In this document: positions 1 to 7,815 of the stretch, piece after piece | Layout of the letters: each line of letters begins with the position of its first letter | Position numbering within the stretch: position 1 is the first letter of the stretch | From: Albidovulum sp. | GTDB lineage: Bacteria > Pseudomonadota > Alphaproteobacteria > Rhodobacterales > Rhodobacteraceae | Assembly (NCBI GenBank): GCA_026989275.1 | Contig: JALSJQ010000001.1 | Span: forward strand, 1 to 35,826 | Direction: 5' to 3' | DNA length: 35,826 bases | Program-made: the position numbers and the translations under genes | The notes under the pieces: model-generated | The model's input: the letters and a program-made list of their open reading frames with translations, nothing else | Databases searched by the model: none | Told to the model about the DNA's origin: nothing

Positions 1-214
1 GCCCGCATGTCCCTTCAGACCACAAATGTCAAAAAACAGGGGACAAAAAACCAGCCATACCCACCAGACAAAACCAGCGGATATCGCCAGATCAATCCCC
101 AAACCTCACCCGGCACAAAACCCCGAATACCCATACCGGAAACCTCGGAGCCAGACCGGATGCCAACAGAAACCTTCCAGCCCCCGTCGGCGAAGCACCA
201 TCTAGGACATCAAC
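1..214. other. Lower-GC stretch with no recognisable gene
   Basis: I see no credible gene here. The first 120 bases contain 61 G or C (51 percent by hand count), clearly below the coding DNA to the right, and A-runs of five to six are common on the plus strand. A reading frame entering from base 7 on the plus strand runs on antisense through the solute-binding gene and has the Arg/Gly-rich look of a shadow frame. The stretch lies downstream of the terminator of the minus-strand gene at 260-2080. Confidence 0.5.
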
Positions 215-240
215 AAAAACTCCGCAAGAGGGAAACGGAG
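215..240 (-). terminator. Intrinsic terminator of the solute-binding protein gene
   Basis: On the minus strand a CTCCG/CGGAG stem (arms at 236-240 and 220-224, 11-nt loop) is followed directly by five T (215-219). It starts about 20 bp after the stop codon of the solute-binding protein gene. The stem is short, but position, orientation and T-run agree. Confidence 0.6.
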
Positions 241-259
241 AAAAATTTCCGAATGACGA

Positions 260-2080
260 TCAGGGCGGCGCCCTCCACCAGATGTCGGGGAGAAAGCCGA
301 TCCAATCCCCATATATGGGGATCTTTGCGGGATAATGCAGATCGGCCCTGTGGGCGAGGCGCGAGACGCGGGAGAACCAGAAGGGAATCACATGGCGCCC
401 CGCCGTCAGCACGCGGTCGAGCGCACGAACCGTGGCGACGAATCCCTCACGCGATTGCTCGGCAAGGAGCCGCTCGATCAGACCGTCCACCGCCGGGCTG
501 GCCAGCCCCATGTAGTTGCGGGTGCCGGGGCGGGTGCGCCCTTCGGAGCCGAAATAGAGCCTCTGCTCGTTGCCCGGCGAGAGCGAAAGGTAGCGGCGAT
601 AGGCGGTCATGTCGAAATCATAGCTGTCGAGGCGCTCGCGATACTGCGCGCTGTCAACGAGGGCGATCCGCATCTCGATGCCGAGCCGGGCGAGATCGCG
701 GGCGTAGATGGTGGCGATGGCGATGTTCTCGCTGTCGCCCTGCCGGAGAAGCAGTTCGAAGCGGAAGGGCACGCCCCTGCCGTTGCGCAGGACGCCGTTC
801 TCGACGTGCCAGCCGGCCGCCGCCAGAAGCTGCCGCGCCCGCCGCAGGCCACGCCGGTTGCGCCGATCGCCCTTGCTCGAAGGCAGGGCATAACCTTCCA
901 GGGCGCCCGACGGCAGCGAATCACGCCAGGGCAGGAGGCGTTCGCGCACCGCGCCGCGGGCCGGCCCCGGCCGCATGCCGAGAACCGAATTGGAATACCA
1001 GGAGGTGATCCGCGGCTCGGTCCCGCCATTCAGGGTCTGGTTGATGAAATCGAAGTTGAAGGCCTCGATCATCGCCTGCCGCACCCGCCAGTCGGCGAAA
1101 AGGGGGCGACGTTCGTTCATCACGAAACCGCGCATCCCCGAGGGGCGTCGATGGGGGATTTCCGACTTCACGATCTCTCCGCGCTCGATGGCGGGGAAAT
1201 CGTAGTCGCGCAGCCAGCGGCCGGCACTGGGTTCGCGCCACACGTCGATGATGCCGGCCTTGAAGGCCTCGAAGGCCGCCGTGCCGTCGGCGAAATATTC
1301 GTAACGGATTTCGTCGAAGTTGAACTTTCCCCGGTTCACGGGCAGATCACGCCCCCACCAGGCGGGGTTGCGGCGAAAACTGACGAAGCGCCCCGGCTCG
1401 AAATCCGCGATCACATAGGGCCCTGAGCCGATGAAGGGCTCGAGGCTGCTCGCGGCGAAATCGCGCCCCTGCCAGTCGGCCTTCTTCAGAATCGGCCGAA
1501 GCCCGAAGATCAGCGGCAATTCGCGATCCCCGACCTTGAACGTCAGCCGCAGGGACCGGGGGCCGGTCTGCTCCATCTTCGCCACCTTGGCCCAGGCCGT
1601 GCGATAGCGCGGATGCCCCTTCGTGCCGAGAGTCTCGAAAGACCACATGACATCCTCGACCGTCACCGGGCTGCCGTCGGAAAAGCGCGCCTCGGGGCGC
1701 AGGGTGAACTCGACCCAGCTGCGATCCGGCGGGGTTTCGATGCTTTCGGCAAGGAGCCCGTAGAGCGAGAAGGGTTCGTCCCAGTTGCGCGCCATCAGCG
1801 TTTCGGCCACCAGCATGCGCGCTGCCCAGGGCGCCCGCCCCTTGAGAATGAACGGGTTAAGCGAATCGAAGCCGCCGATCTCCCCCAGAACGATTCGCCC
1901 GCTCCTGGGCGCGGCCGGGTTCACATAGGGGAAGACCTCGAATCGGGGCGGCAGGGCCGGTGCGCCATACATGGCGATGCCGCGTTGCGGCGCAGCCGGA
2001 GCACCCGCCGCTCCGGCCATGATTGTCGCCATAACGAAGACAATCGCCGTCAAGCATCTGGAAAAAGGCGCCTTTCCCAT
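260..2080 (-). CDS. Periplasmic peptide-binding protein, SBP_bac_5 family (YejA-like)
   Basis: This 606-residue protein is likely the periplasmic binding component of an oligopeptide-type ABC importer. The start at 2080 is chosen because AAAGGA lies six bases upstream and because it begins a classic signal peptide: basic MGKAPFSR, a hydrophobic stretch to about residue 26, and Ala-rich cleavage sites near residues 27-31. The mature N-terminus (RGIAMYGAPALPPRFEVFPY followed by NPAAPRSG and FDSLNPF) matches the YejA subgroup of family 5 binding proteins, and the length is normal for that group. No permease or ATPase gene lies beside it; yejBEF-like partners would have to be left of the window or elsewhere, and a terminator at 215-240 argues against direct co-transcription. 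The family call is firm; the substrate (peptides, microcin C-like compounds) is inference. Confidence 0.85.
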   Translation of the reverse strand: MGKAPFSRCLTAIVFVMATIMAGAAGAPAAPQRGIAMYGAPALPPRFEVFPYVNPAAPRSGRIVLGEIGGFDSLNPFILKGRAPWAARMLVAETLMARNWDEPFSLYGLLAESIETPPDRSWVEFTLRPEARFSDGSPVTVEDVMWSFETLGTKGHPRYRTAWAKVAKMEQTGPRSLRLTFKVGDRELPLIFGLRPILKKADWQGRDFAASSLEPFIGSGPYVIADFEPGRFVSFRRNPAWWGRDLPVNRGKFNFDEIRYEYFADGTAAFEAFKAGIIDVWREPSAGRWLRDYDFPAIERGEIVKSEIPHRRPSGMRGFVMNERRPLFADWRVRQAMIEAFNFDFINQTLNGGTEPRITSWYSNSVLGMRPGPARGAVRERLLPWRDSLPSGALEGYALPSSKGDRRNRRGLRRARQLLAAAGWHVENGVLRNGRGVPFRFELLLRQGDSENIAIATIYARDLARLGIEMRIALVDSAQYRERLDSYDFDMTAYRRYLSLSPGNEQRLYFGSEGRTRPGTRNYMGLASPAVDGLIERLLAEQSREGFVATVRALDRVLTAGRHVIPFWFSRVSRLAHRADLHYPAKIPIYGDWIGFLPDIWWRAPP

Positions 2081-2155
2081 GGAAATTCCTTTCCGCTTCG
2101 CCCCTGGCCGCACCTCTGAAGATAGCCGCCCGGCGCTCTTGGCGCCAGATTCATC

Positions 2156-2184
2156 TTGGCGCAGGGCACCGGACGGACTATAAG
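2156..2184 (+). promoter_or_regulatory. Candidate sigma-70 promoter of a small RNA
   Basis: TTGGCG at 2156-2161 and TATAAG at 2179-2184 are separated by exactly 17 bp. The -10 matches the consensus at five of six positions and the -35 at four of six. Initiation would fall near 2190-2192. No protein start lies close downstream, but a terminator does (2238-2265), so the promoter appears to serve a short non-coding transcript. Confidence 0.5.
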
Positions 2185-2190
2185 GGACTC

Positions 2191-2265
2191 ACTGCTCGAT
2201 AGGTTTCTTGCCTGTATGAAACCTGCCTCAACAACTTGGCGCCTGCTTCGGCAGGCGCCTTTTTT
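2191..2265 (+). ncRNA. Candidate trans-acting small RNA, about 75 nt, family not recognised
   Basis: This unit lies between two divergent protein genes. It has a well-spaced promoter (2156-2184), a first hairpin AGGTTTC/GAAACCT (2201-2207 with 2218-2224, loop TTGCCTGTAT), a single-stranded linker of about eight bases, and an intrinsic terminator ending in six T. A terminator between divergent genes has no protein gene to terminate, which is the main argument for an independent transcript. I see no good small open frame and no match to SRP RNA, 6S, tmRNA or RNase P. An alternative is an attenuated leader of the synthetase gene at 2457, using the competing pairing described under the repeat. 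The RNA is inferred from sequence only. Confidence 0.5.
2238..2265 (+). terminator. Strong intrinsic terminator
   Basis: A perfect 9-bp stem GGCGCCTGC/GCAGGCGCC (2238-2246 with 2251-2259) is closed by a TTCG tetraloop and followed by six T (2260-2265) on the plus strand. The loop and U-run make this the clearest terminator in the window. Confidence 0.85.
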
Positions 2266-2456
2266 GCGCCAAGTTCTCCCCGTTCATGGCGTATTTCATC
2301 CGCTGCCGTTTCCGCACCGGGCCGGGCCGCCCCCCCAGCTCCGCCTTGTCGCCCCCCCTCCACCGACCAGTATCGGGAAGAAATCCTGACAAATCACTAA
2401 CGGCGACATCCTCGCCATCCCTTGCACGGATCCTCCCCCTCCCCTATCCCGGCTTC

Positions 2457-4034
2457 ATGGACGCGTCGCTTTCCCTGATCGACGAGGGCCTGCCGCCCGC
2501 GGTGCCGCCGCGCTTCAACCTGGCCGCGCATGTTCTGGCCGGCATGGCGCGGCGACCGGGTCATGTGGCGCTCGAAATCCTCGCGCCCGATGGCACGGTG
2601 CGACGCTGGCGACACGGCGAGATCGTCGCCGCCATCGAGGCGGCAGACGCCTTCTTCCGCCGCCGCCTGTCCCCCGGCAGCCGTGTCCTGTTGCGCCTTG
2701 GCAATTCGGTCCGCTTTCCCATCGCCTTTCTCGGGGCGATCCGGGCCGGCATGGTGCCGGTGCCACTCTCGGCCCAGCTCACCGCATGCGAAGTGGGGAC
2801 GGTCGCCGACGACATCGCGCCGGCCCTCGCCCTCGTCGATCCCGATCTGCCGCTGCCGCAGCTCGAGGTGCCCGTTCTTCCGGAAGACGAGCTGCCGACC
2901 GAGAGCGAATGCCGCCATCCCCCGGCCCCGACCGCAGCCGACGCTCCCGCCTACATCGTCTTCACCTCCGGCAGCACCGGCCGGCCGCGCGCAGTGGTTC
3001 ATGCCCATCGCGCCATCCTTGCCCGGCAGATGATGCATCGCGACTGGTATGACCTGCGGCCGAACGACCGGCTGCTGCATGCGGGCGCCTTCAACTGGAC
3101 CTTCACCCTCGGCACCGGCCTGATGGACCCCTGGTCGGTCGGGGCAACCGCGCTCATCCCCGCTCCCGGCACGCCCCCCGATGCCTTGGCACTCCTCGCC
3201 GGCCGGGGCGGCGCGACGATCCTTGCCGCCGTGCCCGGCATCTATCGCAAGATGCTGAAGGAACCGCGGCCGATCCCGAGCCTGCGCCACGGCCTTGCCG
3301 CCGGCGAGAGCCTGTTGCCGACGCTGCGGAATGCTTGGCGCGAGACGACGGGGACCGACATTCACGAGGCCCTCGGCATGAGCGAGATCTCCACCTTCAT
3401 TTCCGGCAGCCCCGCACGACCGGCGCCCCGTGCTGCCGTCGGCTTTGCCCAGCGGGGCCGGCGGGTGGCGATCCTCGACCCGGACACCCCTTCCCGCATC
3501 CTGCCGCGCGGCGAGGTCGGCATGCTCGCCGTCTCGCGCCGCGACCCCGGGCTTTTTCTCGGCTATCTCGGAGCCGAGAGCGAAACCCGCATCCGTTTCC
3601 ACGCAGAGTGGTTCCTGACAGGGGATCTCGCCTCGCTCGACGAGACCGGCGCCTTTCGCCATCACGGGCGGGCCGACGACATGATGAACGCCGGCGGCTA
3701 CCGCGTCTTTCCCCGCGAGGTCGAGGAAGCGCTCGCCACCCATCCCGGCATCGCCGAAGTGGCCGTGACCGACATCGAAGTGAAACCCGGCGTGCGCATC
3801 ATCGCCGCCTTCTGCGTACCGAAGGAAGGCACCGCACCGGGGAGGGACGAGATCGTTGCCATTGCATCGAAGCGCCTCGCCGTCTACAAGCGGCCGCGTC
3901 GGGTGGTGTTTCTCGACGCCCTGCCCCGTTCGGCCAATGGCAAGATCGACCGCAGGCGGCTGGCAACCCTCGGCCGGCGCGGCACGGCGGGGGAACCCGC
4001 CGACCGTCACACCAGCACCGGGAAAGGCAGCTGA
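2457..4034 (+). CDS. AMP-forming acyl/aryl-CoA synthetase-like enzyme
   Basis: This 525-residue ANL-superfamily enzyme should activate a carboxylic acid to an acyl- or aryl-adenylate and pass it to CoA or another thiol. Visible are the ATP-binding loop TSGSTGRPRA (residues 170-179, with Arg where Lys is commoner but allowed), a GMSE-type A5 motif (ALGMSEIST), the TGDLA and GRADDMMNAGGYRVFPREVE hinge region, and the C-terminal ANGKIDRR with the adenylation lysine at 496. The arrangement resembles benzoate- or short/medium-chain acyl-CoA ligases, but substrate cannot be read from sequence. The ATG at 2457 is chosen because family similarity starts there; an upstream in-frame ATG at 2286 would add 57 unlike residues, and no clear ribosome-binding site precedes either. 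It is followed after 4 bp by an MFS exporter gene, so the two are probably co-transcribed. Confidence 0.85.
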   Translation: MDASLSLIDEGLPPAVPPRFNLAAHVLAGMARRPGHVALEILAPDGTVRRWRHGEIVAAIEAADAFFRRRLSPGSRVLLRLGNSVRFPIAFLGAIRAGMVPVPLSAQLTACEVGTVADDIAPALALVDPDLPLPQLEVPVLPEDELPTESECRHPPAPTAADAPAYIVFTSGSTGRPRAVVHAHRAILARQMMHRDWYDLRPNDRLLHAGAFNWTFTLGTGLMDPWSVGATALIPAPGTPPDALALLAGRGGATILAAVPGIYRKMLKEPRPIPSLRHGLAAGESLLPTLRNAWRETTGTDIHEALGMSEISTFISGSPARPAPRAAVGFAQRGRRVAILDPDTPSRILPRGEVGMLAVSRRDPGLFLGYLGAESETRIRFHAEWFLTGDLASLDETGAFRHHGRADDMMNAGGYRVFPREVEEALATHPGIAEVAVTDIEVKPGVRIIAAFCVPKEGTAPGRDEIVAIASKRLAVYKRPRRVVFLDALPRSANGKIDRRRLATLGRRGTAGEPADRHTSTGKGS

Positions 4035-4038
4035 CCGC

Positions 4039-5280
4039 ATGCATCACGAGACGAACCCGCCCCGCCCCGCAGCGCATCGCCCCTCGACGGCGGAATTCGT
4101 GGGGATGATGGCGACGCTCTTCGCCATCATGGCCCTTTCGATCGATGCCCTGCTTCCCGCGCTGCCGGCGATCAGGGCGGAATTCTCTCCCGACGACAGC
4201 AACAGGGTGCAGCTCGTCGTGACGAGTTTCGTTCTCGGCATGGGCGCGGGAACGCTCGTCTCGGGGCCGCTTTCGGACAGCCTCGGCCGCAAGCCGGTGA
4301 TTGTCGCGGGAGGTCTTCTCTACATGCTCGCCTCGCTCGCGGGCTGGCGCGCCGGCTCGCTCGAGGCTCTCCTCCTCGCCCGTTTCTTCCAGGGGCTCGG
4401 GGCTTCCGGGCCGCGGGTGGTCGGCCTTGCCATGGTGCGCGATCTGCACGGGGGGCGGGAGATGGCGCGGATCATGTCCTTCGTGATGACGGTCTTCGTG
4501 CTGGTTCCGGCGCTCGCGCCGCTCCTCGGCGCCGCGGTGATGGCGCTGGCCGGCTGGCGGGCGATCTTCTTCCTCTTCGTGATCTTCGCCCTTTTCGCCA
4601 CGAGCTGGGTCACGCTCCGCCAACCCGAGACCCTGCCGCCCGACCGGCGGCGGCCCTTCCGCCCGGGCCCGATCCTCGCGGCGATGCGCGAGGTGCTGAC
4701 CACGCCGGCCTCGCTCCTGGCCATCGTCGCTGCGACGATGGTATTCGGCATGCTGTTCTCGGTGATCTCGACCGCCCAGCAGGTCATCGGCGAGGCCTTT
4801 GCCAAGGGTGCGGCCTTTCCGCTCTGGTTCGCCGTGCTCGCGCTCGGCGCCGGAACCTCGGGGCTCGCCAACTCCCGACTCGTCATGCGCCACGGCATGC
4901 GCAAGGTCGCCACCGCCGCCCTGACGACGCAATGGGGGATCTCGCTCGTCGCTCTCGCCGCCTTCTTCTTCGGCGGAGACGCGCTGCCCTTCGCCTTTCC
5001 GCTCTACATGGTCTGGGCACTGTCGGTATTCTTCATGGTCGGGCTCGCGGGCGGCAATCTCAACGCCCTCGCCCTCGAACCGCTCGGCCACGTCGCCGGC
5101 ACCGCTTCGACAGTCGTGAGCGCGCTCTCGACCGGTCTTTCGGTGCTGATCGCCATCCCGACGGGCCTTGCCTATGACGGAACGCCGCTGCCGATCATGG
5201 CATCGGCGACCGTGGCCTGCACCTTCGCGCTTGCCGCCATGCTGGCTCTGCGACGAGGCGAACGGTTGAACGCGGCATAG
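4039..5280 (+). CDS. MFS transporter, Bcr/CflA (DHA1) type efflux pump
   Basis: A 413-residue inner-membrane protein with about twelve hydrophobic segments, predicted to export small molecules in exchange for protons. The signature between helices 2 and 3, SGPLSDSLGRKPV (residues about 75-87), and the opening FAIMALSIDALLPALPAI with the helix-1 aspartate are typical of the Bcr/CflA branch, as is the length. The start at 4039 has GGAAAGG about a dozen bases upstream and lies 4 bp after the synthetase stop. Pairing with an acyl-CoA synthetase suggests handling of a toxic carboxylic acid or export of a product made from it; that link is inference. The adjacent minus-strand gene converges on it with a 32-bp gap. 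Confidence 0.85.
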   Translation: MHHETNPPRPAAHRPSTAEFVGMMATLFAIMALSIDALLPALPAIRAEFSPDDSNRVQLVVTSFVLGMGAGTLVSGPLSDSLGRKPVIVAGGLLYMLASLAGWRAGSLEALLLARFFQGLGASGPRVVGLAMVRDLHGGREMARIMSFVMTVFVLVPALAPLLGAAVMALAGWRAIFFLFVIFALFATSWVTLRQPETLPPDRRRPFRPGPILAAMREVLTTPASLLAIVAATMVFGMLFSVISTAQQVIGEAFAKGAAFPLWFAVLALGAGTSGLANSRLVMRHGMRKVATAALTTQWGISLVALAAFFFGGDALPFAFPLYMVWALSVFFMVGLAGGNLNALALEPLGHVAGTASTVVSALSTGLSVLIAIPTGLAYDGTPLPIMASATVACTFALAAMLALRRGERLNAA

Positions 5281-5312
5281 GCCGGGCATCAACCGCGCGG
5301 CCCGCCAGCCGG

Positions 5313-5576
5313 TCAGCCGCCGGCGCTCTCGGCGCATTCGGCCGCCCGGATCATCGCCCAGATCTCGTCCTTCAGCCTGACGCGCCGACGGCGGAGCTCC
5401 TCCTCCGCATCCGGGGCCACCGGCTCGACAAGGGTCTCGGCCCGATGGATCGCCCGGTTCACATCATGGTATTCATCGTAAAGCCTCGAAAAATGGCCGT
5501 TCTCGGCGCGCAGGCGCGCCATGATCTCGATCTTGTTCGGGAACTCCTCCGAAAGCTCGTGGGGCACATGCGTCAT
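5313..5576 (-). CDS. DUF465 (YdcH-like) small protein
   Basis: An 87-residue, highly charged, helical protein of the DUF465/YdcH family, common in alphaproteobacteria and without a settled function. The sequence HLS-like opening (HELSEEFPNKIEIMARLRAE), then NGHFSRLYDEYHDVNRAIHRAE and a basic RRRRVRLKDEIWAMIR helix, follows the family pattern of two antiparallel coiled helices. GGAGGA lies just upstream of the ATG. It lies 78 bp downstream of gmd on the same strand and converges with the MFS gene; a link to either is not indicated. Confidence 0.8.
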   Translation of the reverse strand: MTHVPHELSEEFPNKIEIMARLRAENGHFSRLYDEYHDVNRAIHRAETLVEPVAPDAEEELRRRRVRLKDEIWAMIRAAECAESAGG

Positions 5577-5654
5577 CCTCGGTCCTCCTTCTCGATCCGA
5601 AGATGGCCGGGCCCGTCCCCGCCTTCCTTGATCGAGGTCAAGCGAAGCGGCGGC

Positions 5655-6713
5655 TCACGCTTGCCGCCGCGCCTCCTCGAGATCGGCGGTGACCATCTCG
5701 TGCACCAGCTCGCGGAAGGAGGTGCGCGGCGTCCAGCCGAGCTTCTCGCGCGCCTTCGCCGCGTCGCCCAGCAGCGTCTCGACCTCCGTCGGCCGGAAGT
5801 ATCGCGGATCGACGCGGACGATCACCCGGCCCGACTGCCGATCGATGCCGACCTCCTCGAGCCCCTCCCCCTCGAAGGCGATTTCCAGGCCGAGCATCTC
5901 GCCCGCCACCTGCACGAACTCCCGCACCGAATGCTGCTCGCCGGTCGCGATGACGAAATCCTCCGGCTCGTCCTGCTGGAGCATCCGCCACATCGCCTCG
6001 ACATAGTCGCGTGCATGGCCCCAGTCGCGCCGGGCATCGAGATTGCCGAGCAGGAGCTCCTCGTCGAGACCGAGCTTGATGCGGGCAAGGCCGCGCGTGA
6101 TCTTGCGGGTGACGAACGTCTCGCCTCGGATCGGGCTTTCATGGTTGAAGAGAATGCCGTTCACGGCGAACATGCCATAGGCCTCGCGGTAGTTGACCGT
6201 GATCCAGTAGGCATAGAGCTTGGCGACGGCATAGGGCGAGCGCGGGCGGAAGGGCGTGGTTTCGCGCTGCGGTGTCTCGGCCACGTCCCCGTAGAGTTCC
6301 GACGTCGAGGCCTGATAGAAGCGCGTGTGCCCGGCGAGCCCCAGCGTGCGGATGGCCTCGAGCAGTCGGAGCGTGCCGAGCCCGTCGGAATTGGCTGTGT
6401 ATTCCGGCTCCTCGAAGGACACCGCGACATGGGACTGGGCGGCGAGATTGTACACCTCGTCGGGGCGCACCTTCTGGACGATGTGAAGGAGCGAGGAACT
6501 GTCGGTCATGTCGCCGTGGTGGAAGTTGAACTGCCCTTCACGGCCCCAGCGACCCTCGATCAGATGGTCGATGCGGTCGGTGTTGAACAGCGAGGTGCGC
6601 CGCTTGATTCCATGCACCTCGTAACCCTTCTCGAGCAGGAATTCGGCGAGGTAGGCACCGTCCTGCCCGGTGATGCCGGTAATGAGGGCGACCTTCGGTG
6701 ACGAACTTTCCAT
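5655..6713 (-). CDS. gmd: GDP-mannose 4,6-dehydratase
   Basis: This 352-residue cytoplasmic NADP-dependent enzyme of the extended SDR family converts GDP-D-mannose to GDP-4-keto-6-deoxymannose, the precursor of GDP-fucose, GDP-rhamnose and GDP-perosamine. Visible are the cofactor motif GITGQDG (residues 13-19), the catalytic STSE segment (136-139) and the YxxxK pair Tyr161/Lys165. Length and the conserved HGIKRR and NTDRIDHL blocks are normal. GGGAGAG precedes the ATG. It lies 38 bp after a GT10 glycosyltransferase gene on the same strand, which fits a fucose-like sugar pathway, but the epimerase-reductase (fcl) is not in the window. Confidence 0.95.
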   Translation of the reverse strand: MESSSPKVALITGITGQDGAYLAEFLLEKGYEVHGIKRRTSLFNTDRIDHLIEGRWGREGQFNFHHGDMTDSSSLLHIVQKVRPDEVYNLAAQSHVAVSFEEPEYTANSDGLGTLRLLEAIRTLGLAGHTRFYQASTSELYGDVAETPQRETTPFRPRSPYAVAKLYAYWITVNYREAYGMFAVNGILFNHESPIRGETFVTRKITRGLARIKLGLDEELLLGNLDARRDWGHARDYVEAMWRMLQQDEPEDFVIATGEQHSVREFVQVAGEMLGLEIAFEGEGLEEVGIDRQSGRVIVRVDPRYFRPTEVETLLGDAAKAREKLGWTPRTSFRELVHEMVTADLEEARRQA

Positions 6714-6751
6714 GAAACTCTCCCGGAACTGACGAAATGGCGGACGGCGCC

Positions 6752-7708
6752 TCAGCCGGCACGCTCGGCCATCGCCGCCTCGAACAGCCTGTGGGCCGCC
6801 TTGCGACGATAGCTGACGTGCAATTCGCGCAGGCAGCGCTCGCGATTGGCGAGAACGGCCGGGCGCATCCTCTCGTAAAGCGCCGGAGAGATCCGGCCGA
6901 GAGCGGCGCGGATCTCGTCCCCCGTGCGACAGAAGATCATCCCTTCGGGGTCGAAATGCTCAAGCACGTCGGGCGTGCCCCAGTAGATCGGCACGGTCGC
7001 GCACATGAAGGCATCGATCAGCTTTTCGGTGAAATAACCCGGCTCGATCGAGTTCTCGATCACGACCGAGAACATGTAGGGGGCGAGGCCATCGGCCTTC
7101 TTCGCAAGCGGCCTGTAGGCGCGGCCGAGAAGATCGACATCGAGCCCTTCGGCGCGGATGAAACCGGCGATCTCGTGGCGCAGCCGGTGCCCCTCGTGAA
7201 CGCGTTTTTCCGAGGCGATCAGCGAAGCAAGACGGATCTTGGCCAGATCGAGTTCGCGCCACTCCGGAACCCAGGTCATGGCCGGCGGCTGGAAGATGCC
7301 GTTCGGTATCCGCGCCAGAAGCTCCGGATCATAGGTGAAGATGCGGAACCAGCGCCAATGGGTGCGGGCCAGGATCCGGCGATGGGTTCCGTGGATCACG
7401 CGCGGCTCGAGAACGATCACCGAACGCCGCGCCCGCACTCCCGGCATCGGCAGATGCGCGCCCTTGCAGACCCTCAGAAGGATATGGTCCTCGGGACCGA
7501 GATCGGCCACGGTCCCCGGCCCTTCGAGCCGCCGCGGCCGGCCGAGCGGCCAGACGAGCCCGTCAAGCGGCACCCGCGCGAGGAACGGCCCGGCGCGCCA
7601 GGGCTGATGGATGACGGCCACCGCCGGCAGATCGTCGGGCGGGGTGATGGGGTCCTCGGGCCAGTCGGCCGGATTGAAGGAAGGGCTCTTGCGCTTGCGT
7701 TTCAGCAT
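6752..7708 (-). CDS. Glycosyltransferase family 10 (alpha-fucosyltransferase-like)
   Basis: A 318-residue enzyme predicted to transfer a fucose-like sugar from its GDP donor to a glycan. The diagnostic block is at residues 211-244: [10 protein letters not shown] followed by [11 protein letters not shown] and VPIYWG, which matches the GT10 donor-binding motif around the conserved Glu-Asn and TEKL. The N-terminal half is less conserved and probably binds acceptor. No signal peptide or membrane segment is seen, so it likely acts on the cytoplasmic face on lipopolysaccharide or capsule precursors. It is placed between the amino-acid transporter operon and gmd; the downstream gmd supplies the donor pathway. 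The ribosome-binding site is weak. Acceptor and exact sugar are unknown. Confidence 0.8.
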   Translation of the reverse strand: MLKRKRKSPSFNPADWPEDPITPPDDLPAVAVIHQPWRAGPFLARVPLDGLVWPLGRPRRLEGPGTVADLGPEDHILLRVCKGAHLPMPGVRARRSVIVLEPRVIHGTHRRILARTHWRWFRIFTYDPELLARIPNGIFQPPAMTWVPEWRELDLAKIRLASLIASEKRVHEGHRLRHEIAGFIRAEGLDVDLLGRAYRPLAKKADGLAPYMFSVVIENSIEPGYFTEKLIDAFMCATVPIYWGTPDVLEHFDPEGMIFCRTGDEIRAALGRISPALYERMRPAVLANRERCLRELHVSYRRKAAHRLFEAAMAERAG

Positions 7709-7760
7709 GACCCGCTTGTGACCGAACTGGTTCCCGAAGACAAGGAAGCCGGGCGCGGAA

Positions 7761-7792
7761 GGGGCGCCGCCGCCTCACGGCGCCGACGCCCC
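7761..7792 (-). terminator. Possible terminator after aapP
   Basis: A GC-only hairpin sits about 24 bp after the aapP stop: outer arms GGGGCG/CGCCCC (7761-7766 with 7787-7792) and an inner CGCCG/CGGCG pairing. There is no T-run, so it may be a factor-dependent terminator or an mRNA 3' end stabiliser, separating the transporter from the glycosyltransferase gene. Confidence 0.35.
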
Positions 7793-7815
7793 GTTCCGTT
7801 GACGATGACACGCCC

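Larger units (their letters stand above)
2138..2275. repeat. Four CTTGGCGC elements, one inverted, in a divergent intergenic region
   Basis: CTTGGCGC occurs at 2138-2145, 2155-2162 and 2235-2242, and its reverse complement GCGCCAAG at 2266-2273. The second copy overlaps the -35 element of the candidate small-RNA promoter; the third and fourth flank its terminator and extend to a 10-bp inverted repeat (2233-2242 with 2266-2275). They may be a binding site for a regulator or alternative RNA-pairing arms; no known operator is recognised. Confidence 0.4.

Noticed and set aside
25-30. A perfect TTGACA on the minus strand near the left end
   Set aside because: No -10 element lies at a suitable distance before the window ends; the sequence there is GC-rich.
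2397-4040. A 547-codon minus-strand frame opposite the synthetase gene
   Set aside because: The plus strand encodes a full ANL enzyme with all core motifs; the antisense product has no family features.
4039-5280. Possible antibiotic resistance gene
   Set aside because: Bcr/CflA-like pumps are common chromosomal genes and sequence alone does not show a drug substrate; it is reported only as an efflux-type transporter.
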